Shown here in pieces: positions 25,743-35,352 of a stretch of DNA of 64,000 bases. The stretch is from an unicellular cyanobacterium SU2 (lineage in GTDB: Bacteria > Cyanobacteriota > Cyanobacteriia > Cyanobacteriales > Microcystaceae). The stretch is from the NCBI GenBank assembly GCA_002110465.1, contig NEED01000008.1:1-64000 (forward strand), written 5' to 3'. The notes beneath the pieces were generated by a model. It did not search any database and had not been told where the DNA came from. It saw only the letters and a program-made list of their open reading frames with translations. How positions within the stretch are numbered: the first letter of the stretch is position 1; each line of letters begins with the position of its first letter. Position numbers and translations under genes: made by a program.

Positions 25743-26202
25743 GAATTTCAGCGTAACGTCCCAGGGCTGATTGAATGATAGAATAGTAGGAAGCGGCAAT
25801 TGAACCGAGGAAAACAACGTTATACAGAGTTTCCATGAGTAAACCGCCATTCCCAAAAGCAGGGATTAAAACCCATTGCATAATCAGTTGAATCAGTGAT
25901 AGTAAAATCCCAATCAGAATAGTCTGCATGGTATTGTAGCGAATAAAATGGCTAACTCTATCATTGCGAACTACTCCCAAGAATAGGAGCATAAAAACCA
26001 GAAAACTGCCAAACATACCAAAGAATTGGGCTAAAAATCCGTACACTACTGCAATTGGGAACCCTGGTAGTAATAAGAAACCAAAAATAGGAAATTGGTT
26101 TACTAAAAACGAACTAAAAAATATGGCATCGAAGATGGCAAAACAATAGACTAAAGTCCCAAAAATACGATCCTTAATGTCTGTAGACCCACGCCAAGTC
26201 AT
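25702..26202 (-). CDS. ycf60: Tic20/Ycf60 family membrane protein
   Basis: Homologue of plastid Tic20, part of the inner-envelope import channel in chloroplasts; the role in cyanobacteria is not settled. The 166 residues form four membrane helices (about 17-35, 44-80, 98-120, 130-150) with the family block RVSHFIRYNTMQTILIGI between helices two and three. GAGGAGA lies ahead of the ATG. It ends inside the tail of the convergent FAH-family gene. Confidence 0.88.
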   Translation of the reverse strand: MTWRGSTDIKDRIFGTLVYCFAIFDAIFFSSFLVNQFPIFGFLLLPGFPIAVVYGFLAQFFGMFGSFLVFMLLFLGVVRNDRVSHFIRYNTMQTILIGILLSLIQLIMQWVLIPAFGNGGLLMETLYNVVFLGSIAASYYSIIQSALGRYAEIPTISEAAYSQVRY

Positions 26203-26355
26203 AATCGCTTTCTCCTCGGAGTAATTGTTAATGTCTATTTTTAATTTAACAATATTCGCTTAATTTTGGAACCTAGGGTCAGTTCTCCGATAGTAGTCAA
26301 TGGTCTTTGACCCATAGATTAATTATCTAATTATCTATCTGTTGACTATTGACTG

Positions 26356-26895
26356 TTATTTTAGGTTTAATAAACCCTGTTCTTTGAGTTTAGGATTAAA
26401 CCGAATTTCCACGTTGCTTCCTCTATTTTTTAACGCCTCTTGTAGGTTAGCTTCAATTCGTCTAGAAATTTTTTTTAAGGTTTTTGTTTTAGACAATTCA
26501 TCTCCCTGTTCATAAACTTCTTTTTCTTCTTTAGTCATTAATATTTTTACATTTATTGCTTGCGTCCATTGCTCTTTTTCTTGACTATTTCCTATTGGTA
26601 TTTCTCCATTTTCTGTAATCCAAGCTTGTTTTATACTTTCTAAAATAGTTCGACTTGGACGAGAAATTATTTTTATCTTTAGCCAGTAACAACTCTCGGG
26701 CTTACGGACTAAATGCTGTTTTAAACTCAAATAAATATCACGAGAATAGTTGACAAAATTCAGGGTTTTGTTTTTATCGAAAATAGCGTAGACCCCAATT
26801 GCTTTTTGAAACTCTTCTGATAGGAGTCCCTGGTCATTAAGATAAGGTAAATAGTCTAATTCGGTGAGAGAAAGAATTTCAGTTGATGATACCAT
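26356..26895 (-). CDS. GIY-YIG-like domain protein
   Basis: A 179-residue protein with a weak GIY-YIG fold at about 33-85: GVYAIFDKNKTLNFVNYSRD, then SLKQHLVRKPESCYWLKI. The motif is altered from classical nucleases: GVY replaces GIY and VNYSRD replaces the YIG-type strand. The C-terminal half (about 100-179) is charged and helical. Similar proteins occur in cyanobacteria and plastid lineages as far as I recall. Nuclease activity is uncertain because the second strand is degenerate. It stands alone between AT-rich gaps. Confidence 0.65.
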   Translation of the reverse strand: MVSSTEILSLTELDYLPYLNDQGLLSEEFQKAIGVYAIFDKNKTLNFVNYSRDIYLSLKQHLVRKPESCYWLKIKIISRPSRTILESIKQAWITENGEIPIGNSQEKEQWTQAINVKILMTKEEKEVYEQGDELSKTKTLKKISRRIEANLQEALKNRGSNVEIRFNPKLKEQGLLNLK

Positions 26896-27317
26896 AGCGC
26901 CGTAATGTTTGAGAAGTCAAGACTGAGCTTTCAACAAGCAACTAACAATCTAATTAAAAATCATACAGGAAAACCCTCAACTTCAGGCAAGTCTAACTCC
27001 CTGAATTGTAATGACTCTTAATAATATAGCAAGACAATTTTAGTGATCAGGGTTATATTTTAGAAAAAGAAGAAAAAATCGACAAGATCGTAAGACTAAC
27101 TGTTACATATAATTGATTTGTATAGGTATCTATCCCGCTAAGCGGAAGGCAAAAGTCCAAAGGCAAAAGTCCAAAGTAGATTATGATAGTATTTCAGCTT
27201 TTGCTAATGTCCTAACCTTTTTTTGTACTGCTATAATTCAAAATCAGAGTAGAGATAAAAAACATCTCTATCCCTACTCATTAGTTGTCAGAAAACAAAC
27301 ACAATTGTTAAGTAAGC
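26896..27317. other. 422-bp intergenic region with a 14-bp tandem repeat
   Basis: The unit AAGGCAAAAGTCCA occurs twice in tandem at 27146-27159 and 27160-27173, followed by AAG. The rest is AT-rich. A 70-codon frame at 27113-27325 has a non-ATG start and low-complexity content and is not believed. No tRNA or strong terminator is visible. Confidence 0.5.
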
Positions 27318-28433
27318 TTACTTAGAGAGAGTTTCTTGATAAGTCGGAAAATCAAGATAACCTTCTTTTGTAAAAGAATACCAGTCTTTCACATCCGAGT
27401 CAGCATTTAAAGGCCAACCATTGGCAAAGCGTTCGACTAAATCAGGATTACTAATGAAGGGTCTTCCAAAAGCAATTAAGTCAGCATTTCCCTTTTGAAT
27501 AGCTTCTTCTGCTGTTTTTTGGGTATAACCACAATTTCCCATTAAGGGACTATCAAATACGTCTCTAAACTCCCTTAAATTCATAGGTTCTCCTAGCTGA
27601 TGAAAACCAAAAGCTAACCCATCAAGTAAATGAAGATAAGCTAATTTATAGCGATTCAACTGTTTAGCAACATAGAGAAATGTTTCTCGATAATCTGGAG
27701 ATCCCATATCATTATAGACCCCGTTCGGAGACAAGCGAACCCCCACCCGATTAGCCGGCCAAACCGTTAAAATTGACTCAATAATTTCTTGAAGAAATCG
27801 ATAGCGATTTTCTAAACTTCCTCCATATTTATCATTGCGGTGATTGGTTTTTGATTGCAAAAATTCATCAATTAAATAGCCATTTGCAGCATGAATTTCC
27901 AACCCATCAAATCCTGCAATTTTAGCCAATAATGCCGCCTGACGATAATCTTCTACAATAGTAGCTATTTCTTCGATTTCTAAGGCGCGGGGGGTTTCGT
28001 AGGGTTCCTTGCCATTAGGAGTATGAATATAGTCACCATTAAGCTTAATGGCTGAAGGAGCCACAGGAAGTTTACCATTTTTTTGAAAACTACTATGAGA
28101 AGCTCGTCCACAGTGCCAAAGTTGTATGAAAATGGGGGTTTCTTGTTGATGTACTGCGTCGGTTACTTGTTTCCAAGCTTCAGCGTGTTGCTCTGAATAA
28201 ATGTTAGGAACATGAAGCCATCCTTTGCCCTGTTGAGAGATTAAAGTTGCTTCAGTAATAATTAAACCAGCCTCACATCGTTGAGTGTAATACTCAGCCA
28301 TTAGAGAATTTGCTAACCCTTTTTCTCCTGCTCTAGAACGAGTCATGGGAGCCATCACAACTCGATTCTTTAATACAAGATCTCCTAGGTTAAAAGGACT
28401 CAGAAGAGATGGTGAAATGGTTGGAGAGTTCAT
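27318..28433 (-). CDS. Old Yellow Enzyme family alkene reductase
   Basis: FMN-dependent NAD(P)H:flavin oxidoreductase that reduces activated C=C bonds of enals, enones or nitro compounds. The 371 residues show VVMAPMTRSRA near the start, WHCGRASH, and the substrate-binding His/Asn in IHAANGYLIDEFL, followed by the family signature NDKYGGSLENRYRF and, later, the phosphate-binding IAFGRPFISNPDLV. The ATG at 28433 is chosen over an upstream TTG. Natural substrate is unknown. The gene stands alone, transcribed away from the DUF2237 gene. Confidence 0.9.
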   Translation of the reverse strand: MNSPTISPSLLSPFNLGDLVLKNRVVMAPMTRSRAGEKGLANSLMAEYYTQRCEAGLIITEATLISQQGKGWLHVPNIYSEQHAEAWKQVTDAVHQQETPIFIQLWHCGRASHSSFQKNGKLPVAPSAIKLNGDYIHTPNGKEPYETPRALEIEEIATIVEDYRQAALLAKIAGFDGLEIHAANGYLIDEFLQSKTNHRNDKYGGSLENRYRFLQEIIESILTVWPANRVGVRLSPNGVYNDMGSPDYRETFLYVAKQLNRYKLAYLHLLDGLAFGFHQLGEPMNLREFRDVFDSPLMGNCGYTQKTAEEAIQKGNADLIAFGRPFISNPDLVERFANGWPLNADSDVKDWYSFTKEGYLDFPTYQETLSK

Positions 28434-28643
28434 CGTTATTCTAATAAAAGTCCTCAATATTTTATCCTTATTTGAAAAAAATAAGACAACAATAGTTGAT
28501 AGATAACAGTATTTGGCTCTCTTCTGATAAATGATAACTATTAATTAAACTAATCAGAGTTAAGTTTAATTTATCTGTGTCAATGTTATTATGATATGGT
28601 TATAGTTTTGATTAAAATAATAGGTCAAAAAGGAAGGATTAAG

Positions 28644-29015
28644 GTGACAGAGGCTAAAAACGTCTTAGGAACTCAATTAACACTATGTTGTACTGCCCCC
28701 ATAACAGGATATTACCGCGATGGATATTGTCGGACAGGGGGTCAAGATTACGGGGTTCACGTTGTTTGCGCCCAAATGACTGCGGCTTTTCTGGAGTTTA
28801 CCAAATCTCAAGGGAACGATCTTAGCACTCCCTTTCCTCAGTATAATTTTCCTGGGTTAAAACCAGGCGATCGCTGGTGTTTATGTGCTTCCCGTTGGCA
28901 AGAGGCTTTAGAGGCTGGGGTTGCTCCTCCAGTTATCTTAGACGCAACCCATGCTAGGGCATTAGAAATCCTTTCTCTTAATGACCTGAAACAATATCAG
29001 TTAGAATCATCCTAA
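28644..29015 (+). CDS. DUF2237 family protein
   Basis: A 123-residue protein with the DUF2237 pattern: CCTAPITGYYRDGYCRTGG near the N-terminus, DYGVHVVCAQMT, and PGDRWCLCASRW towards the end, with several conserved Cys. Function is unknown; the Cys pattern suggests metal or redox chemistry. GTG at 28644 is taken as start since AAGGAAGGATT lies just upstream and the longer frame has a hydrophobic, unsupported extension. It is followed after 44 bp by a small gene on the same strand. Confidence 0.82.
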   Translation: MTEAKNVLGTQLTLCCTAPITGYYRDGYCRTGGQDYGVHVVCAQMTAAFLEFTKSQGNDLSTPFPQYNFPGLKPGDRWCLCASRWQEALEAGVAPPVILDATHARALEILSLNDLKQYQLESS

Positions 29016-29059
29016 TATCTTAATAAGAGATGATATTTACTAACTAACTTTGAGCCAAG

Positions 29060-29275
29060 ATGACAATTTCTAAGACCGAAGCCAAACAACTTTTAGAACG
29101 TTTAATTTTTGAAGATACCGATCCCGAAGACTGGGTTAATGACGTTTGGGGGTTAAGTCCCATGCACGGGGATAGCGGGGCAAAATTGTTAGAAGCTTTC
29201 TATGCTTTGATTGACTGCTGTCGAGCCGAACAATTAGACAATTTACTTCAATCATTTTATCAAGAAAAACTTTGA
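29060..29275 (+). CDS. small conserved-looking acidic protein
   Basis: A 71-residue protein beginning [19 protein letters not shown], with the distinctive [16 protein letters not shown] in the middle and [14 protein letters not shown] at the end. I do not recognise a named family. Probably translated with the preceding DUF2237 gene. Its last 16 bp overlap the end of the convergent ilvH, which argues for compact, selected spacing rather than chance. Confidence 0.65.
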   Translation: MTISKTEAKQLLERLIFEDTDPEDWVNDVWGLSPMHGDSGAKLLEAFYALIDCCRAEQLDNLLQSFYQEKL

Positions 29276-29790
29276 AGTTTGGCTTCAAGGGATTTAAGGT
29301 ATTCTGTGTTAACCCCAGATTCTCGTACTAGGGAAATTTTTCCGGTACGCGCCACTTCTTTGATACCAAATTTGTTCAACATTTGTACGATAGCGACCAT
29401 TTTACCAGGATCGCCTACGACTTCAATGGTCACGGTATCTTCAGAAATATCAACAATTCTAGCCCGAAAGACCTGGGCTAATTCAATCACTTCAGCACGG
29501 TTGGAGGCGACGGTATTGACTTTAAGCAACATCAATTCCCTTTCAACACAGGGAGTTTGAGTAATATCATTAACTTTGAGGACATTAATGAGCTTGTAGA
29601 GTTGTTTTGTCAATTGCTCAATACTATCATCATCTCCAGGAACAACCATGGTGATACGGGATACTCCCACCGTCTCAGCAGGACCGACAGCTAGACTTTC
29701 AATATTAAAGCCACGACGAGCAAACAAACCGGCAATTCGAGTCAATACGCCGGCTTCGTCTTCAACTAAAACAGATAGGGTATGTTTCAT
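29260..29790 (-). CDS. ilvH: acetolactate synthase small subunit
   Basis: Regulatory subunit of acetohydroxyacid synthase for branched-chain amino acids, which confers valine feedback. The 176 residues have an N-terminal ACT domain (about 3-75, [21 protein letters not shown]) and a C-terminal ACT-like domain (about 80-160, with the ERELMLLKV linker and [18 protein letters not shown]). The ATG at 29790 fits the family start; the upstream extension is dropped. The large subunit gene is not nearby. Confidence 0.94.
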   Translation of the reverse strand: MKHTLSVLVEDEAGVLTRIAGLFARRGFNIESLAVGPAETVGVSRITMVVPGDDDSIEQLTKQLYKLINVLKVNDITQTPCVERELMLLKVNTVASNRAEVIELAQVFRARIVDISEDTVTIEVVGDPGKMVAIVQMLNKFGIKEVARTGKISLVRESGVNTEYLKSLEAKLQSFS

Positions 29791-29956
29791 GCTTAATTTA
29801 TTACTAAGTCTGGTCAAAAAGTTTAGCCTAACTCACGACAATGAGGGGATTGTTTTTTGCCTTTGGGGAAAATTTTTGTTTCTCCCTAGCCTTCAATCAT
29901 ACCATAATTAAGAAGAATTGAGATAAAGATAATAGGTTTTACCTAAGTTACTCAGA

Positions 29957-31624
29957 TCAAGAATTCCAGAAGTTCTTTAAAGGATTAAGACGAAATCCTG
30001 GGGCTTGATAATCAGGGGATAAATAATTTTCAGGAATCGTGGTTTGATTACCATCTCTCATGGCGCCATAATGAGGTGATAAGATTTCAATTCCCGCTTC
30101 ATTACATTTATCTTGAATGTGTTCATGCAGTTCAGAATAAACAAAAGGTAATTGTAGGGTTTTATCCGTATAAACATTTAATTCATAGCTGACATAAAAA
30201 TCGTCTAAACTGGTTTGTAAAACAAAGGGTGCTGGCTGTTGTAAGATGTGTTCAGTGGCTAAAGCAGCATCGAGTAAAACTTGGTAAACTGTACGCCAAG
30301 GAACATCATATCCTAAGGTAATTGTGGTGTTTAAAATTAGCGGAATCCCGGTATCTCGTTCTGAGGCACTATAATTAATAACATTGCTATTGAGTACGGT
30401 AGAGTTAGGCAAAGTAACCAGAACATTTTTAGGGGTACGGATGCGAGTAACTAGAATTGTTTTTTCTTCAACATCTCCAATAATATCGCCAATTTGAACG
30501 CGATCGCCGATTTGAAACGATCGTGTATAAATCAGAATAATTCCTCCCACTGTATTAGCCACCGCAGAGGTGGAACCCAAGGAAAAAAGTATTCCTAGAA
30601 AAACAGAAACCCCTCGAAAAGCTGGAGAATTTGACCCTGGTAAATAAGGAAAAGCAAAGACTAAAGCTAGAGCAATAATTAAAAACAGACTAATATTATA
30701 CGTCGGAATAGCCCATTCCCGATAGAAACCTGGAAAAGAAATATTTCCTCGATCTATTTCTGTAAAAATAAATTTTATAAAACGTAGAATATAGTAAGTA
30801 ATAAGGATAATTAGAGAAATAATAAAAAGGTTAGGAATATAACTAATAAAAGCAACCCAAGTTAATTTAATTGCTGACAATAAATACTGGAATAATTTAT
30901 GACTTAATCCTCTCGTCAAGGGAAAAAAACTCAAAACCAAAGGAATATAAATATAAAGAATAGCTAAATAACAAATTACTCGGATAAATTTAAGGAAGCT
31001 AATTAAACTATTAGCTACTTTTTGAGAAGAAAGGAATTCTATATTTTGAAATCTTATCCCTGGGATATAAGTCTCTTGTAACTGATTAATAGCACGATAT
31101 GATTGAGGAAAAAACCAATTAATAATTTTAATAATTAACCAAATAGAAATAGTGGCGATCACGGTGTAAATAGCAGCTAATATTCGGGCTTTTAAGGTTC
31201 TTTCATGGCGATATTGAGTAACAGACTTTTTTACTTTTTGTAAATATTTATCGGCTAACTCTTGTTGTGTTTTACGAGCTGCTTTAGCGTCTTCTTCTGT
31301 GATGGTAATGAGAATTTTATTGTCTGATACAATATTATATGTATTAGTTGAACTAGGAGCCTCAATCTCTAAAGAATCTAATGAAAAAGAATTATTTTCA
31401 GCAAACTTATTAAGCCTATTGGTAATCGTTTCTGCTCTTTCTTCTGGAGAAAAAGAGCCTGTTTTTGCTTGAATCAAAAATAGAGTTTGACTATTTAAGG
31501 TAACAGGAAAACCATCAATTTTATTACCTGGTAAAGTCTGGGCTTGAGAATTAGTAAAAGGAAAATTAATGATTACTAAAAAGCTAATTAAGTAAATTAC
31601 CAAAAATCTTAATACGTTTTTCAT
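29957..31624 (-). CDS. MscS-family mechanosensitive channel
   Basis: Inner-membrane channel that relieves turgor after osmotic downshock. The 555 residues have a signal peptide (about 1-29), a periplasmic domain (about 30-140) with a coiled tail, about five membrane helices (150-370), and the MscS core with IYTRSFQIGDRVQIGDIIGD and the following TLPNSTVLNSNVINYS beta domain, then the C-terminal alpha/beta cage. AAGGA lies ahead of the ATG at 31624. It is divergent from the tandem mgtE genes, so an ion/osmotic theme is possible but not shown. Confidence 0.9.
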   Translation of the reverse strand: MKNVLRFLVIYLISFLVIINFPFTNSQAQTLPGNKIDGFPVTLNSQTLFLIQAKTGSFSPEERAETITNRLNKFAENNSFSLDSLEIEAPSSTNTYNIVSDNKILITITEEDAKAARKTQQELADKYLQKVKKSVTQYRHERTLKARILAAIYTVIATISIWLIIKIINWFFPQSYRAINQLQETYIPGIRFQNIEFLSSQKVANSLISFLKFIRVICYLAILYIYIPLVLSFFPLTRGLSHKLFQYLLSAIKLTWVAFISYIPNLFIISLIILITYYILRFIKFIFTEIDRGNISFPGFYREWAIPTYNISLFLIIALALVFAFPYLPGSNSPAFRGVSVFLGILFSLGSTSAVANTVGGIILIYTRSFQIGDRVQIGDIIGDVEEKTILVTRIRTPKNVLVTLPNSTVLNSNVINYSASERDTGIPLILNTTITLGYDVPWRTVYQVLLDAALATEHILQQPAPFVLQTSLDDFYVSYELNVYTDKTLQLPFVYSELHEHIQDKCNEAGIEILSPHYGAMRDGNQTTIPENYLSPDYQAPGFRLNPLKNFWNS

Positions 31625-31855
31625 AAATTTCCTTTTTTCACACATTAAATTCTTTATCTAAACTTAACATATTATAGGGTTAACTAACGGAAATTAATTG
31701 TAAAATCTTAAGATTTAAGAATTATTTAAAGTAAGATAAAAAGTTAGAATAAGTTCTTTTAAAGAAGAAAATTAAGTTTTTTATAGACAAAAGTGTTTCT
31801 AGCCCCTACAATCAACCTAGATCTTACTTGGTCAAGGGATAAAGGAGTATTGATA

Positions 31856-33244
31856 ATGAAGAATACTGATACTACTACTTTTATTGGTTCTCGTAGTGAA
31901 CTCAGAGAATTAGTTCGCACCCAACTCCAACTTCTGCTGGAACAAAAAAATTATGAAGGAGTGAAAACTCTCCTTGTTCCTGTTCAACCGGTAGATATTG
32001 CTGAAGCAATTGAAGACTTGCCAAAAACCCTACAGGTAATCGCTTTTCGTCTTCTAAAAAAATCAGAAGCAATCGATGTTTATGAATATCTTGAGCCGAC
32101 AGTACAACAGTCACTAATTGAAGAATTCCATGATCAAGAAGCAATTGCCATTGTTAATGATATGTCTCCCGATGATCGAGCAAGGTTATTTGATGAATTA
32201 CCCCCTAAATTAGTCAGAAGATTAATCGCCCAAATTGCCCCAGAAGAACGGGAAGTAACCTCTCTTCTATTAGGTTACCAAGCTGATACAGCCGGGCGAC
32301 TTATGACACCTGAATATATTGCTCTTAAAGAACATTTAACGGCAACTCAAGCCCAAGAAAAACTGAGAACATTAGCCTATAAATCCGAAGTTAATTATTA
32401 TATTTATGTCACCGATTCTACTAAACACCTCATTGGGATTTTATCCCTCAAAGATCTAATTATTGCTGAACCTGAGCAAACGTTGGGGGAAATTATGACA
32501 CAGGATGTCATTTATACCGATACCAATACTGATCAAGAAGAAGTCGCTAGATTAATTCAACGTTACGATTTATTAGCGTTACCTATTGTTGATAAAGATG
32601 AAAATCTTTTAGGGGTGATTACTGTTGACGATGTTATTGATATTTTGCAAGAGGAAGCAACTGAAGATATTTATAAAATGGGAGCCGTCGAATCCCAGGG
32701 AGATAACTACTTCCAAGTAGGATTATTTGAAGTAGCAAAAAAAAGATTTCCTTGGTTACTATTGCTATTAGTTACGAATTCAATAACCGTAATACTTTTG
32801 AGTCAGTATGAAGCGGTACTAGATGAAGTCGTTGCTTTAGCCTTTTTTACTCCTTTACTAATAGGTGCTGGAGGAAATGTGGGGGCGCAATCTTCGACGG
32901 TTGTTATTCGTGGGATAAGTACAGAGGCATTACGAGATAAAAAACCGATTAGTATTATTATTCGTGAATTGATGAGTGGTGGTTTATTGGGAATGATTTT
33001 AGGAAGCTTAGTTATTATTGGTATTTTTCTTTTTTTGGGTCATCAAGAAGTTGGTTTGACCGTAGGAATGAGTTTATTAGCAATTACAATGATAGCGGCA
33101 ACAACAGGGGCTACATTGCCCTATGTTTTCAACTATTTTGGCTTAGATCCTGCCTTAATGTCTGCTCCTTTTATTACTACAATTGTTGACATTTTAGGAA
33201 TTTTTATTTATCTTAATTTAGCCAAGTTATTTTTAGGACTTTAA
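31856..33244 (+). CDS. mgtE: magnesium transporter MgtE (paralogue 2)
   Basis: Mg2+ transporter of 462 residues with the N domain (MSPDDRARLFDELPPKLV), two CBS domains (about 140-265) and five membrane helices. The pore-region motif reads GAGGNVGAQSSTVVIRGI. The ATG at 31856 follows AAAGGAG and matches the start of paralogue 3. It is 38 bp ahead of that copy on the same strand. N domain and CBS region are very close to paralogue 3, indicating tandem duplication. Confidence 0.93.
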   Translation: MKNTDTTTFIGSRSELRELVRTQLQLLLEQKNYEGVKTLLVPVQPVDIAEAIEDLPKTLQVIAFRLLKKSEAIDVYEYLEPTVQQSLIEEFHDQEAIAIVNDMSPDDRARLFDELPPKLVRRLIAQIAPEEREVTSLLLGYQADTAGRLMTPEYIALKEHLTATQAQEKLRTLAYKSEVNYYIYVTDSTKHLIGILSLKDLIIAEPEQTLGEIMTQDVIYTDTNTDQEEVARLIQRYDLLALPIVDKDENLLGVITVDDVIDILQEEATEDIYKMGAVESQGDNYFQVGLFEVAKKRFPWLLLLLVTNSITVILLSQYEAVLDEVVALAFFTPLLIGAGGNVGAQSSTVVIRGISTEALRDKKPISIIIRELMSGGLLGMILGSLVIIGIFLFLGHQEVGLTVGMSLLAITMIAATTGATLPYVFNYFGLDPALMSAPFITTIVDILGIFIYLNLAKLFLGL

Positions 33245-33282
33245 TATATAATCAAGTTGTTTTAGTAAAAAGGTGACCAATA

Positions 33283-34668
33283 ATGAATATAGCAGAAACG
33301 GTTATTGATAAATCAAGAAGTGAACTCAGAGAGGTCGTCTGTCGTCAACTTCAGTTACTATTAGAACAAAATAATTATGAAGGAGCAAAGTCTTTATTAT
33401 TACCCGTTCCTCCAGTGGATATCGCTGAAGCGATCGCTGACTTACCAGAAACCCTACAACTCCTGGCTTTTCGCTTACTCAAAAAAGCAGAGGCGATCAA
33501 TGTTTATGAATACCTTGATCCTGAAGTACAACAATCGTTAATTAAGAAATTTAATGACCAAGAAGCTATTTCTATTGTTAATGATATGTCTCCCGATGAT
33601 CGGGTTAAATTATTTGATGAATTACCCTCTAGATTCGTGCGACGACTTATTCGAGAATTAACCACGGATGAACGCCAAGTTACTTCATTGTTACTGGGTT
33701 ATCCCAAAGATACCGCAGGGCGTATTATGACCCCTGAATATCTTCAACTTCCTCAAACATTAACAGCCCAAGAAGCGCAAAGAGAAATTCGTCAATTAGC
33801 CAAAGAATCCGAAGTTAATTATTATATTTATATAACTGGTGAATTGAATCAATTATTAGGAATTATTTCTTTAAGAGATTTAATTTTAGTCTCTCCTGAC
33901 CAACAATTAGGAGATATTATGGCAACGGATATCGTTTATGCCTACACTGATACAGATCAAGAAGAAGTCGCTAGATTAATTCAACGTTATGACCTATTAG
34001 CGTTACCTATTGTAGATCGGGGTGAAACTCTTTTAGGGGTCGTCACTGTTGATGATGTTATTGATATTTTAGAGCAAGAAGCCACGGAAGATATCTATAG
34101 AATGGCTGCAGTACAATCCGAAGGAGATGACTACTTTAAAAGTAGTTTATGGGGAGTCACCAAAAAACGGATTCCTTGGCTATTAATTTTATTAGTTACC
34201 AACTCCGCTACTGTCTTGGTTATGAGTCGTTATGAAGCGGTTTTAGATGCAGTAGTAGCGTTCGCCTTTTTCACCCCTTTGTTAGTGGATACAGGGGGAA
34301 ATGTTGGGGCGCAATCTTCAACCGTTGTCATTCGGGGATTGAGTACCTACGAATTAAATGATAAGAAACCTGCTTTTGTCGTTTGGCGGGAATTGATGAC
34401 TGGGGGAATTTTGGGTATTGTCCTAGGAATTTTAGTGATTGTTTTAGTCTTTTTATTGTTAGGACAAGCTGAAGTTGGAGTAACTGTTGGTATTAGTTTG
34501 TTAATTATTAGTACCCTGGCTGCAGCAACAGGGGCAGCTTTGCCTTTTATTTTTACGTTTTTTGGCTTAGATCCTGCTTTAATGTCTGCCCCATTTATCA
34601 CCACAATTGTAGATATAACTGGTATTTTTGTTTACTTGAATACTGCTAAGTTGCTGCTAAACATTTAA
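33283..34668 (+). CDS. mgtE: magnesium transporter MgtE (paralogue 3)
   Basis: Second copy of the tandem pair, 461 residues with the same N domain, CBS pair and membrane part. The pore entrance reads PLLVDTGGNVGAQSS where paralogue 2 has PLLIGAGGNVGAQSS and paralogue 1 PLLTGTGGNVGAQSS, so an Asp is introduced next to the conserved glycines. This could change ion handling or be neutral. It shares an operon with paralogue 2 and ends four bases from the convergent fabZ. Confidence 0.93.
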   Translation: MNIAETVIDKSRSELREVVCRQLQLLLEQNNYEGAKSLLLPVPPVDIAEAIADLPETLQLLAFRLLKKAEAINVYEYLDPEVQQSLIKKFNDQEAISIVNDMSPDDRVKLFDELPSRFVRRLIRELTTDERQVTSLLLGYPKDTAGRIMTPEYLQLPQTLTAQEAQREIRQLAKESEVNYYIYITGELNQLLGIISLRDLILVSPDQQLGDIMATDIVYAYTDTDQEEVARLIQRYDLLALPIVDRGETLLGVVTVDDVIDILEQEATEDIYRMAAVQSEGDDYFKSSLWGVTKKRIPWLLILLVTNSATVLVMSRYEAVLDAVVAFAFFTPLLVDTGGNVGAQSSTVVIRGLSTYELNDKKPAFVVWRELMTGGILGIVLGILVIVLVFLLLGQAEVGVTVGISLLIISTLAAATGAALPFIFTFFGLDPALMSAPFITTIVDITGIFVYLNTAKLLLNI

Positions 34669-34672
34669 CTCT

Positions 34673-35194
34673 TTAATCAATTCTTGAAAATAACATTTCT
34701 CCCTGTACAACAACTTTTCCATCTACGACACCCTCTCCTTTCATTTTAGCAATACGATTTCGTTTAAACGTCAATAATTCCACCGTCATAATTAATTGAT
34801 CCCCAGGAACCACCGGAAGACGGAAGCGCACTTTATCAATTCCAGCAAACGCAAAAAATTCACCTTTCATCCCAGGAAGTAAGGTTAAAACAACCCCACC
34901 AACTTGAGCCATAGACTCAACAATTAATACCCCTGGCATAATAGGACGAGCAGGAATATGTCCCGTAAAAAACTGCTCATTAATGGTTACATTTTTAATC
35001 CCAACTGCTTTTTCGCCAGGCACATAATCAATAATGCGATCAACCAAAGCAAAAGGATAGCGATGGGGAAGTAATTCTTGTATTTCTTGAACAGTAAAAG
35101 TTGTTTTGATGGAAGAGGTTTCGGTTGATTCTTGATTATTTTCCATTAACTCTTGAGGAGTTTGAGTAGTATGGGCATCCGTTACACTAGACAT
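34673..35194 (-). CDS. fabZ: 3-hydroxyacyl-ACP dehydratase
   Basis: Hot-dog fold dehydratase of type II fatty acid synthesis. The 173 residues begin with a Gln/Thr-rich extension of about 30 residues, then the catalytic His44 in [20 protein letters not shown], and the catalytic Glu93 in VESMAQ. AAGGA precedes the ATG. In many Gram-negative bacteria and cyanobacteria fabZ sits between lpxC and lpxA; here neither neighbour is present, only mtnA upstream and mgtE downstream. Confidence 0.94.
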   Translation of the reverse strand: MSSVTDAHTTQTPQELMENNQESTETSSIKTTFTVQEIQELLPHRYPFALVDRIIDYVPGEKAVGIKNVTINEQFFTGHIPARPIMPGVLIVESMAQVGGVVLTLLPGMKGEFFAFAGIDKVRFRLPVVPGDQLIMTVELLTFKRNRIAKMKGEGVVDGKVVVQGEMLFSRID

Positions 35195-35352
35195 GGAGAT
35201 TCCTTTGATAATTGGTTGTCGGGAACTTCATCAGTTCTTTAACTATTGTTTCACATTTTTAGCTCACCGCTAGTGGAAATCTGATGTCAGTGCCAGATAG
35301 AAATTTATGAGCCAGCCGATTTGTGAAGCCGAATCAAGAGAACTAACCCTTG

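Noticed and set aside
27113-27325. 70-codon open frame in the gap before the Old Yellow Enzyme gene
   Set aside because: Non-ATG start without a ribosome site, low-complexity content, and it runs through a 14-bp tandem repeat.
31646-31855. M-box-type magnesium riboswitch ahead of the tandem mgtE genes
   Set aside because: The region is AT-rich with no conserved M-box core or strong paired elements.
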